Below, piece after piece: positions 43,015-52,934 of a DNA stretch of 64,000 bases. The stretch is from Pseudopelagicola sp. (GTDB lineage: Bacteria > Pseudomonadota > Alphaproteobacteria > Rhodobacterales > Rhodobacteraceae). Where the stretch lies: positions 40,719 through 104,718 of the forward strand of contig JAPHRE010000054.1 in assembly GCA_026195905.1 (NCBI GenBank). Reading direction: 5' to 3'. The position numbers and the translations under genes were made by a program. The notes beneath the pieces were generated by a model, which was not told the origin of the DNA, did no database searches, and worked only from the letters and a program-made list of their open reading frames with translations. Numbering within the stretch: the stretch's first letter is position 1; the number at the start of each line of letters is the position of its first letter.

Positions 43015-43767
43015 ATGGCTATTTCTGACATTCTCGCGGTGCGTATCCTTGAATACGTCAAGGAAAACGATCTTTCCGGCAATTTGGTGATGCTTGGGCG
43101 TCAACGCTGGGTCGGTCGGCGGCGCAAACGTTCGGCGGAAATGTTTGATCAGGCGCTTGCGACCTATCTTCCGGGTGTCGAGGCCGAGGCGCTTGCCAAT
43201 ACGGACGATGAATATTCCGAGACGTTTTTCAAAACGCTTGGGTTTGACGAGGTTGATTCAATGGATGTCTCGCCGTTCGAGAATGCCTCGATCGTGCAAG
43301 ATCTTGGGGGGGAATTGCCAGAGGCGCTCTATGGTCGGTTTGACGTGGTGTATGATGGCGGCACCTGTGAGCATATTTTTGACCTGCCGACGGCGTATCG
43401 CAATATCCATAAGATGCTCAAACCCGGCGGCGTCTTGATCGGGCATTCGCCGTGCAACAATTGGATCAACCACGGATTCTATCAGATTTGCCCGGAGATG
43501 GTTTACGGGTTCTGGGAAAAGACGCTTGGCTATGAGGTGCTTGAGTGCCGTCTTCAGCCGTTGAAGCCGATGTTTGCAAATCGTGCGATTCGACCGTCGA
43601 ACCCGAATAAGACCGGCGTGCGGCCACGGTTCAAAGACAATCTGCCGGATGGTGGCGTTTTGCTTGATTATGCGGTGCGCAAGCCGATGCAAGATGCGGA
43701 TGTGGATGCGGACGGGCGCGTTTACCAGACGGATTATGAACAACGCTGGCAGGGGGCTGCTGAATAG
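43015..43767 (+). CDS. Methyltransferase-like protein
   Basis: 250 residues from the ATG at 43015, behind TAGGAAG. An early LVMLGRQRWVGRRRKRS and FKTLGFDEVDSMDVSPFENA are followed by a conserved FDVVYDGGTCEHIFDLPTAY and MLKPGGVLIGHSPCNNWINH. This layout resembles a class I SAM-dependent methyltransferase of the type often placed in surface-polysaccharide loci, with an atypical SAM loop. Follows the GT2 gene by 56 bases. The substrate is unknown. Confidence 0.68.
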   Translation: MAISDILAVRILEYVKENDLSGNLVMLGRQRWVGRRRKRSAEMFDQALATYLPGVEAEALANTDDEYSETFFKTLGFDEVDSMDVSPFENASIVQDLGGELPEALYGRFDVVYDGGTCEHIFDLPTAYRNIHKMLKPGGVLIGHSPCNNWINHGFYQICPEMVYGFWEKTLGYEVLECRLQPLKPMFANRAIRPSNPNKTGVRPRFKDNLPDGGVLLDYAVRKPMQDADVDADGRVYQTDYEQRWQGAAE

Positions 43768-43773
43768 CGGAAT

Positions 43774-44223
43774 CTATTTGAACGGGGCCATTCCGGCGCG
43801 GGCCAGTTCATCGGCGCGTTCGTTTTCGGGGTGCCCCGCGTGGCCCTTGACCCATTCCCATGTCACGTCATGGCGCGCTTGGGCCGTGTCGAGACGCTGC
43901 CAAAGCTCGGCGTTTTTGACCGGCTTTTTGGCGGCGGTTTTCCAGCCGTTCTTCTTCCAGCCATGTATCCAGCCCGTCACGCCGTTTTTCACATAGGTGG
44001 AATCGGTGATGATGGTGATTTTCGAGGGCTTGCTGAGCGCCTCAAGGGCGCTGATCGCGGCCATGAGTTCCATTTGGTTGTTGGTCGTGTTGGGCGCGCC
44101 GCCAGAGAGTTCGCGTTCCTTGAGGACGGTGTCGCCCTGCATGGCGCGCATGAGAACACCCCAGCCGCCGGGGCCGGGATTGCCGGAGCACGCTCCGTCG
44201 GTATAGGCAAAAAGATCAGGCAT
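43774..44223 (-). CDS. rnhA: Ribonuclease HI
   Basis: 149 residues. The catalytic DEDD residues are visible: D9 in [17 protein letters not shown]52 in [11 protein letters not shown]74 in TDSTYV and D140 in ENERADELA. It degrades RNA in RNA-DNA hybrids. The lysine-rich [13 protein letters not shown] handle region is present. It is convergent with the methyltransferase-like gene 6 bases away, and upstream of the class I methyltransferase/LysE/ispH minus-strand set. Confidence 0.96.
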   Translation of the reverse strand: MPDLFAYTDGACSGNPGPGGWGVLMRAMQGDTVLKERELSGGAPNTTNNQMELMAAISALEALSKPSKITIITDSTYVKNGVTGWIHGWKKNGWKTAAKKPVKNAELWQRLDTAQARHDVTWEWVKGHAGHPENERADELARAGMAPFK

Positions 44224-44264
44224 GGGCGCTGCTTACTATGGGTGCTGCGGGATCGCCAGAGGGA

Positions 44265-44864
44265 TTAAGCGATGTCGCGGCGCGCGGCCAGCGTGACCCA
44301 ACCCGCCATGACCCCATCAAGCCCTTTTGAGGCGCCGCGATTGGCGTGAAACACGGTTAATCCTGCGTCTTGGAGAAGAGCCGTAAGCGCGTCTTCTTGG
44401 TAGTAGGTGTAGAGCCGCCCGAGCGCGTCCCGTCTGGAGCCTGTGCCGGTTTTGACGCCGATATGAAATCGTCCACCGGGTTTGAGGGCGTGGGCAATGG
44501 CGGCGAGATGGCGAGGCATGGCCTCGCGCGGGGCGTGGAGGAGAGAGAAGTTGGCCCAGACCCCATCATAGAGCGCGACGCCCTCGATGTCGGCAAAGGT
44601 TGCCTGATAGGCTGTGACCCCTTCTCGGGCCGAGGCGATGGCGACCATTTTGGCAGAGGCGTCTATGGCCGTAACCCGAAGGCCATGCCGGGCCATTTCA
44701 GCAGCGGATTGGCCGGGGCCGCAGCCAAGGTCGAGGACATGGCCACCCGGCGGCATATCCGCCATGAACGCCACAAGCTGTTTGTCGCGGGCTTCGCTTT
44801 CGGTCAGGGCGGCGTAATCGGCGGCCTGTGCGTCATAGACGGCGAGGGTTTCGTGATCGCTCAT
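44265..44864 (-). CDS. Class I SAM-dependent methyltransferase
   Basis: 199 residues. Motif I HVLDLGCGPGQSAAEMARHG (glycine loop), then the acidic ribose-binding end VTAIDASAKM, and later DGVWANFSLLHAPR and LKPGGRFHIGV. Substrate not evident. The start overlaps the end of the LysE gene by 4 bases (ATGA), so the two are coupled. Part of a minus-strand operon with LysE and ispH. Confidence 0.85.
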   Translation of the reverse strand: MSDHETLAVYDAQAADYAALTESEARDKQLVAFMADMPPGGHVLDLGCGPGQSAAEMARHGLRVTAIDASAKMVAIASAREGVTAYQATFADIEGVALYDGVWANFSLLHAPREAMPRHLAAIAHALKPGGRFHIGVKTGTGSRRDALGRLYTYYQEDALTALLQDAGLTVFHANRGASKGLDGVMAGWVTLAARRDIA

Positions 44865-45475
44865 ACGCGCTCAAGGGCGAGACGTCCGGCCAGCGCGACG
44901 AAGATTGCGGCAAAGCTCCGGTTGAGCCAAGCCATGACCCGTTCACTCCCGAGGAGGAGGTCGCGGGCGCGGGCGGCGAAGAGGCCGTAGAGGACAAAGA
45001 CCGCAAAGGTCAGCGCCATGAACACCGCGCCAAGGGCGGTCATTTCCAGGGTTGCGGTGGCGGGGTTGCCGGAGAGGAACGGCGGCAGGAGCGCGAGGAA
45101 AAACACCGAGAGTTTCGGGTTCAGGATATTGATAAGCGCACCACGCCGCGCGATGGCAAAGCCGGGGCGCGATTGAGGCTCGCCGCTGACCGAAAGCGCA
45201 CCGCCCGAGCGCAGGGCGGACCATGCGAGGTAGAGCAAATAGGCGACACCAGCGAATTTCACCGCGTTGAACAGGAGTGCCGAGGTATGCAGCACAGCGG
45301 CAAGGCCGAGCGTCGCCGCCGCGAGATGCGGCACGATGCCGAAGGTGCAGCCAAGCGCAGCCCAAAACGCGGCGCGGCGTCCCTGTCCGATCCCCATCGC
45401 CAGCGTATAGATCACGCCGGTGCCGGGGGCGATGACGACGACAAGGGCGGTCAGAAGGAATTGGGCGGAGAGCAT
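44861..45475 (-). CDS. LysE-family amino-acid exporter
   Basis: 204 residues, six TM segments. The opening LLTALVVVIAPGTGVIYTLA and GRRAAFWAALGCTFGIVPHL match LysE/RhtB transporters. It exports an amino acid or related metabolite by proton antiport; substrate unknown. Its ATG shares one base with the ispH stop and its stop overlaps the next gene, so three genes are tightly packed. Confidence 0.85.
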   Translation of the reverse strand: MLSAQFLLTALVVVIAPGTGVIYTLAMGIGQGRRAAFWAALGCTFGIVPHLAAATLGLAAVLHTSALLFNAVKFAGVAYLLYLAWSALRSGGALSVSGEPQSRPGFAIARRGALINILNPKLSVFFLALLPPFLSGNPATATLEMTALGAVFMALTFAVFVLYGLFAARARDLLLGSERVMAWLNRSFAAIFVALAGRLALERV

Positions 45476-46425
45476 CAGGCGATATCTCTCAGGACGCGCG
45501 GCACCTTGAAGTTGACGCGTTCAACGGCGGTTTCAACGGTTTCGACGGTCACATCATAGCGGTCTCGAAAGGCGTCGATCACCTCGTTGACGAGGATTTC
45601 GGGGGCGGAGGCGCCTGCGGTGATGCCAACGCTTTTGGCCCCTTCAAGCGCGCGCCAGTCAATATCGCCCGCGCGTTGCACAAGCTGCGAATAGGCACAG
45701 CCGTTCTTGGCCCCGACTTCGACAAGGCGACGGGAATTGGAGGAATTCGGCGCGCCAACGACAAGGATTGCATCGACTTTGGGGGCAACCTCTTTGACGG
45801 CTTCCTGACGGTTTGTGGTCGCGTAGCAGATGTCTTCTTTGTGGGGGCCGACGATCTTTGGGAACCGTGCCCGGAGGGCGGCGACAATGCCGATCGTGTC
45901 ATCGACCGAGAGCGTCGTTTGCGTCACGAAGGCGAGCTTTTCGGGGTCGCGCACGTCGATGGTTTTGACGTCGCCTTCCGTCTCGACAAGGAGCACTTCG
46001 CCCGGCGGGAGCTGTCCCATAGTGCCGATGGTTTCGGGGTGGCCCGTATGGCCGATCATGATGATCTGAAGGCCGTTTTCGGAATGGCGCTCGGCTTCGA
46101 TATGAACCTTGGAGACCAGCGGACAGGTTGCATCGACATAGACCATATTGCGCCGCTCGGCCTCGGCCGGGATGATCTTGGGCACGCCGTGGGCGGAAAA
46201 AATGACCGGACGGTCATCGGGGCAGTCGGACAGCTCCTCGACAAAGATCGCGCCTTTGTCGCGCAGGCTATCGACGACGAATTTGTTATGGACGATCTCA
46301 TGGCGGACATAGACCGGTGCGCCCCATTTCTCGAGGGCCATCTCGACGATCTTGATTGCCCGGTCCACACCGGCGCAAAAGCCGCGCGGGGCGGCGAGGT
46401 AAATTGTCAGGGCCGATTTGGTCAT
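45475..46425 (-). CDS. ispH: 4-hydroxy-3-methylbut-2-enyl diphosphate reductase IspH
   Basis: 316 residues. The three iron-sulfur cysteines lie in [22 protein letters not shown] and [14 protein letters not shown], with the conserved [10 protein letters not shown] and ITAGASAPE. It performs the last step of the MEP pathway, giving IPP and DMAPP. First gene of the operon with LysE and the methyltransferase; no functional link to them is apparent. Divergent from the cytochrome c gene. Confidence 0.96.
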   Translation of the reverse strand: MTKSALTIYLAAPRGFCAGVDRAIKIVEMALEKWGAPVYVRHEIVHNKFVVDSLRDKGAIFVEELSDCPDDRPVIFSAHGVPKIIPAEAERRNMVYVDATCPLVSKVHIEAERHSENGLQIIMIGHTGHPETIGTMGQLPPGEVLLVETEGDVKTIDVRDPEKLAFVTQTTLSVDDTIGIVAALRARFPKIVGPHKEDICYATTNRQEAVKEVAPKVDAILVVGAPNSSNSRRLVEVGAKNGCAYSQLVQRAGDIDWRALEGAKSVGITAGASAPEILVNEVIDAFRDRYDVTVETVETAVERVNFKVPRVLRDIA

Positions 46426-46566
46426 GCGCGCGTCCTTTTTCCGTAGTCTCAGAGGTAAGGGTTTGGGTCGCTGACGTCCAGTCTGTGACGGTCGCGAACT
46501 CGTGATTGGCCCTCTAGTTACTGGAAGGTTTTAGGAGGCTCTACATCATGTGGAGGATCATAGGGC

Positions 46567-47013
46567 ATGTCAAAGATAACGGCCGTTTCATTGGGGGTGC
46601 TGGTGTTGGTCGGGGGAACCCTTGCTGGTGGTGCCAAAGCCGAAGGCAAAGGATTTCTTCCCTACCGGGACAAGGCGTCGGTCTCACGGGGGGAAGCAAT
46701 CTATGAAGAGAGTTGCGCGGCCTGTCACGGGGCGGCGCTTGAGGGCGAGGCAAACTGGCGCAGACCCGGGCCGGATGGACGTTTGCCCGCACCGCCGCAT
46801 GATCCAAGCGGGCATACATGGCACCATTCGGATATGGTTCTCTTTCGGTTGACGAAATACGGGCCGGAGGCGCTTGTTGGTGGCGATTATCAAAGCAACA
46901 TGCCGGGGTTCGATGGTGTCCTGAGTGATCGCGATATCGTGGACGTGCTTGCCTATATCAAAAGCACTTGGCCGGATCAGATCAAAGAGGCCCACAACGC
47001 GCGGAATGAGTAA
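46567..47013 (+). CDS. Class I c-type cytochrome
   Basis: 148 residues. A signal peptide (SLGVLVLVGGTLAGGAKAE) precedes a haem-binding CAACH motif at about residue 51, with the sixth ligand methionine likely in SNMPGFDG. Three helices of the fold, ending LSDRDIVDVLAYIKSTWP, are present. It is a periplasmic electron carrier; partner unknown. A strong terminator lies 20 bases past the stop. Confidence 0.88.
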   Translation: MSKITAVSLGVLVLVGGTLAGGAKAEGKGFLPYRDKASVSRGEAIYEESCAACHGAALEGEANWRRPGPDGRLPAPPHDPSGHTWHHSDMVLFRLTKYGPEALVGGDYQSNMPGFDGVLSDRDIVDVLAYIKSTWPDQIKEAHNARNE

Positions 47014-47033
47014 GGCGCGGCGCGGGAAATGGA

Positions 47034-47062
47034 AAACACCGGGACGCATGGCCCCGGTGTTT
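47034..47062. terminator. Bidirectional terminator
   Basis: A perfect 10-bp stem AAACACCGGG / CCCGGTGTTT. On the plus strand it is followed by TTTG, on the minus strand by TTTCC. It separates the convergent cytochrome c and NYN-domain genes. Confidence 0.75.
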
Positions 47063-47066
47063 GTAT

Positions 47067-47639
47067 TTAGTCGGCGCTATATTCCGGCTCGTTTTCGTTT
47101 GGCGCGGGATCGCGTGGCGGGCGGCCAATCACATCGCGCAACCCGTCCAGTTCGATAAAATTATCGGCCTGACGGCGCAGCTCATCAGAGATCATGGGCG
47201 GCTGGCTCCGGATGGTGGACACTACAGACACGCGCACGCCTTGACGTTGAAGGCTCTCGACGAGGGGGCGGAAATCCCCGTCCCCGGAAAACAGCACGAT
47301 ATGGTCCACATGCGGCGCAAGCTCCATAGCGTCGACGGCAAGCTCGATATCCATGTTTCCCTTGACCTTACGGCGGCCTTGGGAATCGGTATATTCCTTG
47401 GCCGGTTTGGTCACCATAGAGAAGCCGTTGTAGTGTAGCCAATCGACAAGCGGGCGGATCGGGGAATATTCGTCATTCTCGAGCAGGGCCGTATAGTAGA
47501 AGGCCCGAAGCAGTTTCCCGCGTCGCATAAACTCCTGTCGCAGGAGCTTATAGTCGATGTCGAACCCGAGCGATTTCGCAGCGGCATACAGGTTCGAACC
47601 ATCAATGAACAGCGCAAGCCGTTCGTCCTTGTAGAACAT
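47067..47639 (-). CDS. NYN-domain (LabA/DUF88) putative ribonuclease
   Basis: 190 residues. The PIN-like acidic residues appear in ALFIDGSNLYAAAKSLG, VKGNMDIELAVDAME and VLFSGDGDFRPLVESL, the standard NYN layout. Members cleave RNA or act in small-molecule and light signalling in some species. The C-terminal 25 residues are acidic and unassigned. Divergent from folK; no operon partner. Confidence 0.86.
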   Translation of the reverse strand: MFYKDERLALFIDGSNLYAAAKSLGFDIDYKLLRQEFMRRGKLLRAFYYTALLENDEYSPIRPLVDWLHYNGFSMVTKPAKEYTDSQGRRKVKGNMDIELAVDAMELAPHVDHIVLFSGDGDFRPLVESLQRQGVRVSVVSTIRSQPPMISDELRRQADNFIELDGLRDVIGRPPRDPAPNENEPEYSAD

Positions 47640-47781
47640 TAAATTTCCTTTCCAATGTCGCGACGTTCTAAAAAAAATCCGTGAGTGTGAATTGGAGGAA
47701 CGTCAGCTGCCCCGGAGGGTAGTGGTTTTTCGCGGGCCTTCAAGGTAGACACCGCAACAAACCACCCGGAGGTTGGGGAAA

Positions 47782-48351
47782 ATGGGCGGAAAACAGCATC
47801 TTTGGATATTGGCGCTGGGCGGAAACCTGCCTTCAGAGGAAGGGACGCCGGAAATCACCCTGCGCGCCGCGCTCAAACGGCTTGAGGATGACGATATACG
47901 GATTGTGCAGGTCAGCCGGTTTTTTGAGACCCCGTGTTTTCCGCCGGGTGCAGGCCCGGACTACGTTAACGCGGCCGCAGTTGTTGAAAGCGACCTTGAT
48001 GCGCATGAATTGCTTGAGCGGCTGCATATGGTCGAGGCCGAGTTCGGTCGCGCACGTGCCCAGCGTTGGGGGATGCGCACGCTTGATATTGACCTGATCG
48101 CGGGGGGGGATCGCGTGTTGCCGGACCTTCGGACCTTTGCGGCGTGGCGCGATCTTGATCTCGACACGCAGATGCAGGCCACACCGGATAAGCTGATTCT
48201 CCCACATCCGCGAATGCACGAGCGGGCCTTTGTCCTTGTGCCGGTCAATGATGTGGCACCGGACTGGAAACACCCTATTTTGGGGCAAACCACCGCCGAA
48301 TTGCTTGCCACGTTGCCTCAAAGCGCACGAAAAGAGGTTCGGCCCCTTTGA
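47782..48351 (+). CDS. folK: HPPK, 2-amino-4-hydroxy-6-hydroxymethyldihydropteridine diphosphokinase
   Basis: 189 residues from the ATG at 47782; a TTG 3 codons upstream is possible. LALGGNLPSEEG, RWGMRTLDIDLI and ILPHPRMHERAFVLVPVND are the HPPK motifs. It transfers pyrophosphate from ATP to hydroxymethyldihydropterin in folate synthesis. It lies ahead of rpoZ, from which it is separated by a promoter. Confidence 0.93.
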   Translation: MGGKQHLWILALGGNLPSEEGTPEITLRAALKRLEDDDIRIVQVSRFFETPCFPPGAGPDYVNAAAVVESDLDAHELLERLHMVEAEFGRARAQRWGMRTLDIDLIAGGDRVLPDLRTFAAWRDLDLDTQMQATPDKLILPHPRMHERAFVLVPVNDVAPDWKHPILGQTTAELLATLPQSARKEVRPL

Positions 48352-48369
48352 AATCAGGCGAATGTGGGG

Positions 48370-48398
48370 TTGTCACCGGGTTTGATCCCTCGTAGATA
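48370..48398 (+). promoter_or_regulatory. Candidate sigma-70 promoter of rpoZ
   Basis: TTGTCA, a 17-base spacer and TAGATA, 39 bases before the rpoZ ATG. It is the best -35/-10 pair in the 86-base gap between folK and rpoZ. Confidence 0.5.
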
Positions 48399-48437
48399 CA
48401 CGGTTTCTGACCCGCCCCAGACAGAATGGAGTCCCCT

Positions 48438-48791
48438 ATGGCACGCGTGACCGTTGAAGATTGCGTCGACAAGGTTCCGAACCGCTTTGAGCTTGTGATG
48501 CTTGCAGCGCATCGTGCGCGTGAGATTTCGGCCGGTGCCGAGATCACCGTGGACCGCGACAACGACAAAAACCCGGTGGTGAGCCTGCGCGAGATTGCAG
48601 ATGAAACCCAGACGGCGGATGAGCTTCGCGAGCGTCTCATCGAGAGCTATCAAACCCAGATCGAAGTCGACGAACCCGAAGAGGATCGTATGGCGCTTCT
48701 CATGGGGTCCGAAAGCGATGCCCCGGCCGAAGACGATATGTCGGAAGAAAAACTCCTGCGCGCCCTTATGGAAGCGCAAGGTCAGGGCTAA
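48438..48791 (+). CDS. rpoZ: RNA polymerase omega subunit
   Basis: 117 residues from ATG 48438 behind [24 protein letters not shown] and [11 protein letters not shown] are the omega signature. It supports RNA polymerase assembly and, in many bacteria, forms part of a ppGpp site, fitting its position 25 bases ahead of the rsh gene. The C-terminal acidic tail is longer than in E. coli. Confidence 0.95.
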   Translation: MARVTVEDCVDKVPNRFELVMLAAHRAREISAGAEITVDRDNDKNPVVSLREIADETQTADELRERLIESYQTQIEVDEPEEDRMALLMGSESDAPAEDDMSEEKLLRALMEAQGQG

Positions 48792-48816
48792 GCGCGAGAG
48801 GCGTTGGTAGGAGAGA

Positions 48817-50973
48817 ATGGATAAGGAATTCGAGCTTTTCCCGGTTGATGAGCTCGTTGAACGCATCCTCACCTACAACCCCAAGACCAATCAAAAACTT
48901 ATTCGTGACGCCTATGCGTATGGTCGCGACATGCATGAAGGGCAGACCCGGCATTCCGGGGAGCCCTATTTTTCGCATCCCATTGAAGTCGCCTGTATTC
49001 TGACCGAGCAGCATCTTGATGATGCGACGATCGTTACGGCGCTTTTGCATGATACGATTGAGGACACCAAGGCCTCTTACTCCGAAGTTGCCGCGCGATT
49101 CGGTGATGAGGTTGCGATGCTGGTTGATGGGGTCACGAAACTCACCAACCTTCAGCTTTCGTCGAGCGAGACCAAGCAAGCCGAGAATTTCCGCAAGCTA
49201 TTTATGGCGATGTCCAAGGATCTTCGGGTGATCCTTGTGAAACTTGCGGACCGTTTGCACAACATGCGCACGATCAAGGCCATGCGCCCCGATAAGCAGG
49301 TTCAAAAAGCGCGCGAAACGATGGATATCTTCGCGCCGCTTGCCGGGCGTATGGGTATGCAATGGATGCGCGAAGAGCTTGAAGACCTTGCCTTTAAGGT
49401 TCTCAATCCCGAGGGGCGCGCGTCGATCATGCGGCGGTTTATCACGCTTCAGAAAGAGACTGGCGATGTGATCGAACGCATCACCGGGGACATGCGCGGC
49501 GAGTTCGAAGCCCTTGGAATCGAAGCACAGGTTTTTGGACGTGCCAAAAAACCCTATTCGATCTGGCGCAAGATGCAGGCCAAGGACCAGGGATTTTCGC
49601 GGCTTTCGGATATTTACGGGTTCCGTATCATCACCAAGAACGAGGTTGATTGTTACCGCGCCCTTGGGGCGATCCATATGCGCTGGCGCGCGGTGCCGGG
49701 GCGGTTCAAGGATTATATCAGCCAGCCCAAATCGAACGGCTATCGGTCGATCCATACCACGGTATCGGGCCGCAACGGGCGGCGTGTCGAGGTTCAGATC
49801 CGCACCCAGCAGATGCATGATGTCGCTGAATCCGGTGTGGCGGCGCATTGGTCCTATAAGGACGGTGTGCGCGGGGAAAACCCGTTTGCCGTTGATCCGG
49901 GGAAATGGATCAACACGCTTGCCGAGCAATTCAGCGCCGAGGACGATCACGACGAGTTCCTCGAGGCTGTGAAGCTTGAGATGTATGCCGACAAGGTGTT
50001 CTGTTTCACACCCAAGGGCGAGGTTGTGAAACTTCCGCGCGGGGCGACGCCGCTTGATTTTGCCTATGCGATTCATACGCGGATCGGGCATGCCTGTGTC
50101 GGGGCCAAGATTGACCATATGCGTGTGCCGCTTTGGACGCGGATCAAGAATGGTCAGTCGGTGGAGATTATCACGGCCGAGGGGCAGGCACCGCAAGCGA
50201 CATGGCTTGATATTGCGACGACGGGCAAGGCGCGTTCGGCGATCCGCCGGGCCTTGCGCGAGGTGGACCGCGAGCGGTTTATCAAGCTGGGCCGTGAACT
50301 TGCGCGGGCGGCGTTTGAGCATGTAGGCAAGAAAGCGACCGATAAGGCGCTTGATATGGCAGCACGCACCCTGCGGCTTGAGGATCGCGACGAACTATTG
50401 GCGCGCATGGGCAGCGCCGAGTTGACGGCGCATCAGGTTCTGCAGGCGGTCTATCCTGACCTTATGCCCGAAGAGGGCGACGAAGTATCGTCGGATCGCG
50501 CTGTGATCGGGCTTTCGGAGGGGCAGAGCTTTCATCGAGCGCCCTGTTGTCAGCCGCTTCCGGGTGAGCGCATCGTGGGGATTACCTATCGCGGCAAGGG
50601 CGTTGTGGTGCATGCGATCGACTGTGAGGTGCTCAGCGATTTTGAAGAGCAGCCGGAACGCTGGATCGACCTGCATTGGAGTGCGGGCAAGCACAAGGCG
50701 GTTTATACGGTGATGCTCAACGTCACGATTGGCAATGATGCCGGGGTGCTTGGGCGTGTGTGCACGTTGATCGGCGAGAACCGGGCCAATATTTCGGACC
50801 TTGAGTTTGTTGATCGAAAACCAGATTATTACCGTCTTTTGATGCATGTTGACCTCAGAGACGCAGAGCATCTTCATTCGCTCATGATGGCCCTTGCAGC
50901 CGAGAGCGAAGTGGCGGAGATAGAACGGTATCGAGATCCAAGCCGGGCAAAACAGCCAGCCGGGTCAAAATAG
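48817..50973 (+). CDS. rsh: Bifunctional (p)ppGpp synthetase/hydrolase, Rsh
   Basis: 718 residues. Domains in order: HD hydrolase (H54, H78-D79 in ALLHDTIEDT), RelA/SpoT synthetase (YGFRIITKNEVDCYRALG, then RFKDYI and KSNGYRSIHTTV), TGS (FTPKGEVVKLPRGATPLDFA), and a C-terminal ACT (NVTIGNDAGVLGRVCTLIGE). The synthetase motif reads RFKD, the RxKD form of bifunctional enzymes rather than the ExDD of RelA. Alphaproteobacteria usually have this single Rsh. It controls the stringent response. Start is 25 bases past rpoZ. Confidence 0.95.
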   Translation: MDKEFELFPVDELVERILTYNPKTNQKLIRDAYAYGRDMHEGQTRHSGEPYFSHPIEVACILTEQHLDDATIVTALLHDTIEDTKASYSEVAARFGDEVAMLVDGVTKLTNLQLSSSETKQAENFRKLFMAMSKDLRVILVKLADRLHNMRTIKAMRPDKQVQKARETMDIFAPLAGRMGMQWMREELEDLAFKVLNPEGRASIMRRFITLQKETGDVIERITGDMRGEFEALGIEAQVFGRAKKPYSIWRKMQAKDQGFSRLSDIYGFRIITKNEVDCYRALGAIHMRWRAVPGRFKDYISQPKSNGYRSIHTTVSGRNGRRVEVQIRTQQMHDVAESGVAAHWSYKDGVRGENPFAVDPGKWINTLAEQFSAEDDHDEFLEAVKLEMYADKVFCFTPKGEVVKLPRGATPLDFAYAIHTRIGHACVGAKIDHMRVPLWTRIKNGQSVEIITAEGQAPQATWLDIATTGKARSAIRRALREVDRERFIKLGRELARAAFEHVGKKATDKALDMAARTLRLEDRDELLARMGSAELTAHQVLQAVYPDLMPEEGDEVSSDRAVIGLSEGQSFHRAPCCQPLPGERIVGITYRGKGVVVHAIDCEVLSDFEEQPERWIDLHWSAGKHKAVYTVMLNVTIGNDAGVLGRVCTLIGENRANISDLEFVDRKPDYYRLLMHVDLRDAEHLHSLMMALAAESEVAEIERYRDPSRAKQPAGSK

Positions 50974-50989
50974 CAAGGGGCGCACAAAG

Positions 50990-51658
50990 GTGGTGTTCAA
51001 GCGACGGGACAGGCGGCCGATCTATCAGATCGTGTTCGACTTTTTCTGGCCCAAGGGGGGCTGGACCCGCGCGTTTCACTATGTCCGCCATCGCCTGCGC
51101 CGCTTGCCCGGAACACCAGAGTTCATCGCGCGGGGAATATGGGCCGGGGTGTTTACCACCTTCACGCCGTTCTACGGGTTGCATTTTGTCGTTGCGGCAG
51201 TCATTGCGCGCCTCTTGAACGGCAATCTTCTTGCCGCGTTACTGGCGACGTTTTTTGGCAACCCGCTGACGTATCTCCCGATTGGGGTTCTTTCCCTGAA
51301 AACCGGGCACTTCATTCTTGGGACACAGTTCGATGAGGGCTCGCATCGGTCTCTTTTGGGAAAATTCGCCCATGCGGGATTCGATCTTTGGCGCAACGTC
51401 GGCGCGTTGTTTACAGAGCGGGATGCGGATTGGGCGGCATTGCGGCTTTTCTGGAACGAGGTCTTTTTTCCATATCTGGTTGGCGGCATTTTACCCGGAC
51501 TCATCGCGGCGACGGCCGCCTATTATCTAAGTGTGCCGGTGTTGCGCGCCTACCAAAAGCGGCGGATGGCCAAGATCGCGAAGAAAATGACCGCGCTGCG
51601 CGAACGGGCGCGTGAACAGGCAGCCCGCCGGGCCGAAGAAGAAAACCACAGCGGGTAA
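50990..51658 (+). CDS. DUF2062 membrane protein
   Basis: 222 residues from GTG 50990 (a second GTG follows immediately). DUF2062 features include FIARGIWAGVFTTFTPFYGLH and TFFGNPLTYLPIGVLS, with two or three TM segments and a basic, coiled C-terminus (KKMTALRERAREQAARRAEE). Function unknown. Starts 16 bases past rsh in the conserved run to pdxJ. Confidence 0.85.
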   Translation: MVFKRRDRRPIYQIVFDFFWPKGGWTRAFHYVRHRLRRLPGTPEFIARGIWAGVFTTFTPFYGLHFVVAAVIARLLNGNLLAALLATFFGNPLTYLPIGVLSLKTGHFILGTQFDEGSHRSLLGKFAHAGFDLWRNVGALFTERDADWAALRLFWNEVFFPYLVGGILPGLIAATAAYYLSVPVLRAYQKRRMAKIAKKMTALRERAREQAARRAEEENHSG

Positions 51659-51725
51659 GAAACCGGTTTCACCCGGCGTGCCGTCGCACTAGATTTCTGA
51701 CAAGAGAGTATAGGAGAGCTGCGAT

Positions 51726-52460
51726 ATGCTGCGACTAGGGGTGAATATTGATCATGTGGCCACGGTGCGGAATGCGCGCGGCAGCGCCTATCCCGATCCG
51801 GTACGGGCAGCCAAGATCGCCGAGGCCGCCGGGGCCGACGGGATCACCGCGCATTTGCGCGAGGACCGTCGCCATATCAAGGATGCCGATATTGATGCGT
51901 TGATGGAGAACCTTGCGGTGCCGCTCAACTTTGAGATGGCGGCGACCGAAGAGATGCAGAAAATCGCCCTGCGCCACAGGCCGCATGCGGTCTGTATCGT
52001 GCCGGAAAAGCGCGAAGAGCGGACAACGGAGGGCGGTCTTGAGGTGGCGCGCGAAGAAAAGCGGATTGCCGATTTCATCACGCCGTTGCGCGAGGCGGGG
52101 TGTCGGGTATCGCTTTTTGTTGCGGCGGACCGGGCGCAGATCGAGGCATCGGCGCGGGTTGGGGCGCAGGTTGTTGAGCTTCATACCGGCGCCTATTGCG
52201 ACCTGCATTACGAGGGACGGTTCGACGAACGCGACGCAGAGCTAGAGCGCCTGCGGGAGATGTCGGCCCATGCACATGCGCTTGGGCTGGAGGTGCACGC
52301 GGGGCATGGGCTGACCTATGAGACGGTCAAGCCGATTGCCGCCCTTCCAGAGGTGAAGGAGCTTAATATCGGCCATTTCCTTATTGGCGAGGCGCTCTTT
52401 GTTGGCTTGGGGCCAGCGATGAACGAGATGCGTCGCCTTATGGATGAGGCGCGCGCCTGA
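51726..52460 (+). CDS. pdxJ: Pyridoxine 5'-phosphate synthase PdxJ
   Basis: 244 residues. Opening [20 protein letters not shown], then [16 protein letters not shown], and [15 protein letters not shown] and [14 protein letters not shown] carry the active-site residues of this TIM barrel. It condenses 3-amino-1-hydroxyacetone phosphate with deoxyxylulose phosphate to pyridoxine phosphate. A TAGGAGAG site lies upstream. Followed directly by acpS. Confidence 0.96.
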   Translation: MLRLGVNIDHVATVRNARGSAYPDPVRAAKIAEAAGADGITAHLREDRRHIKDADIDALMENLAVPLNFEMAATEEMQKIALRHRPHAVCIVPEKREERTTEGGLEVAREEKRIADFITPLREAGCRVSLFVAADRAQIEASARVGAQVVELHTGAYCDLHYEGRFDERDAELERLREMSAHAHALGLEVHAGHGLTYETVKPIAALPEVKELNIGHFLIGEALFVGLGPAMNEMRRLMDEARA

Positions 52461-52461
52461 T

Positions 52462-52872
52462 ATGATACTCGGGATCGGCACCGATTTGGCCAATATCGAC
52501 CGGATTTCGGATACGCTTGAGCGGTTCGGGGATCGGTTTCGCAACCGTGTCTTTACCGAGGTCGAGCAGGCCAAGGCAGAGCGGCGGCGTGATACGGTCG
52601 GCACCTATGCGAAACGGTGGGCGGCCAAGGAGGCCTGCTCCAAGGCGCTTGGGACGGGGCTTCGGATGGGGATCAGTTGGAAGGATATGGCGGTCTCCAA
52701 CCTGCACACGGGCCAGCCGGTCATGGAGGTGACAGGATGGGCGGCGGAGCGGTTGAAGGATATGACGCCGGACGGGCATGATGCCATCATCCATGTCACC
52801 TTGACCGATGATCACCCGTGGGCGCAGGCCTTCGTCGTCATAGAGGCGCGTCCTTTGGTGCAGCCGGGTTGA
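52462..52872 (+). CDS. acpS: Holo-[acyl-carrier-protein] synthase
   Basis: 136 residues from ATG 52462, one base past the pdx[18 protein letters not shown] (first metal Asp) and [15 protein letters not shown] (Glu and Lys of the motif KEAxxKA) are diagnostic. It transfers phosphopantetheine from CoA to ACP. The start before MILGIG is fixed by the family N-terminus rather than a ribosome-binding site, so translation is probably coupled to pdxJ. Confidence 0.95.
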   Translation: MILGIGTDLANIDRISDTLERFGDRFRNRVFTEVEQAKAERRRDTVGTYAKRWAAKEACSKALGTGLRMGISWKDMAVSNLHTGQPVMEVTGWAAERLKDMTPDGHDAIIHVTLTDDHPWAQAFVVIEARPLVQPG

Positions 52873-52934
52873 CACCTGAGCGCCTGAGCCGCATGTAAAC
52901 CGCATCATTCAGCACCACCCTGAGAGGCAGGCAT

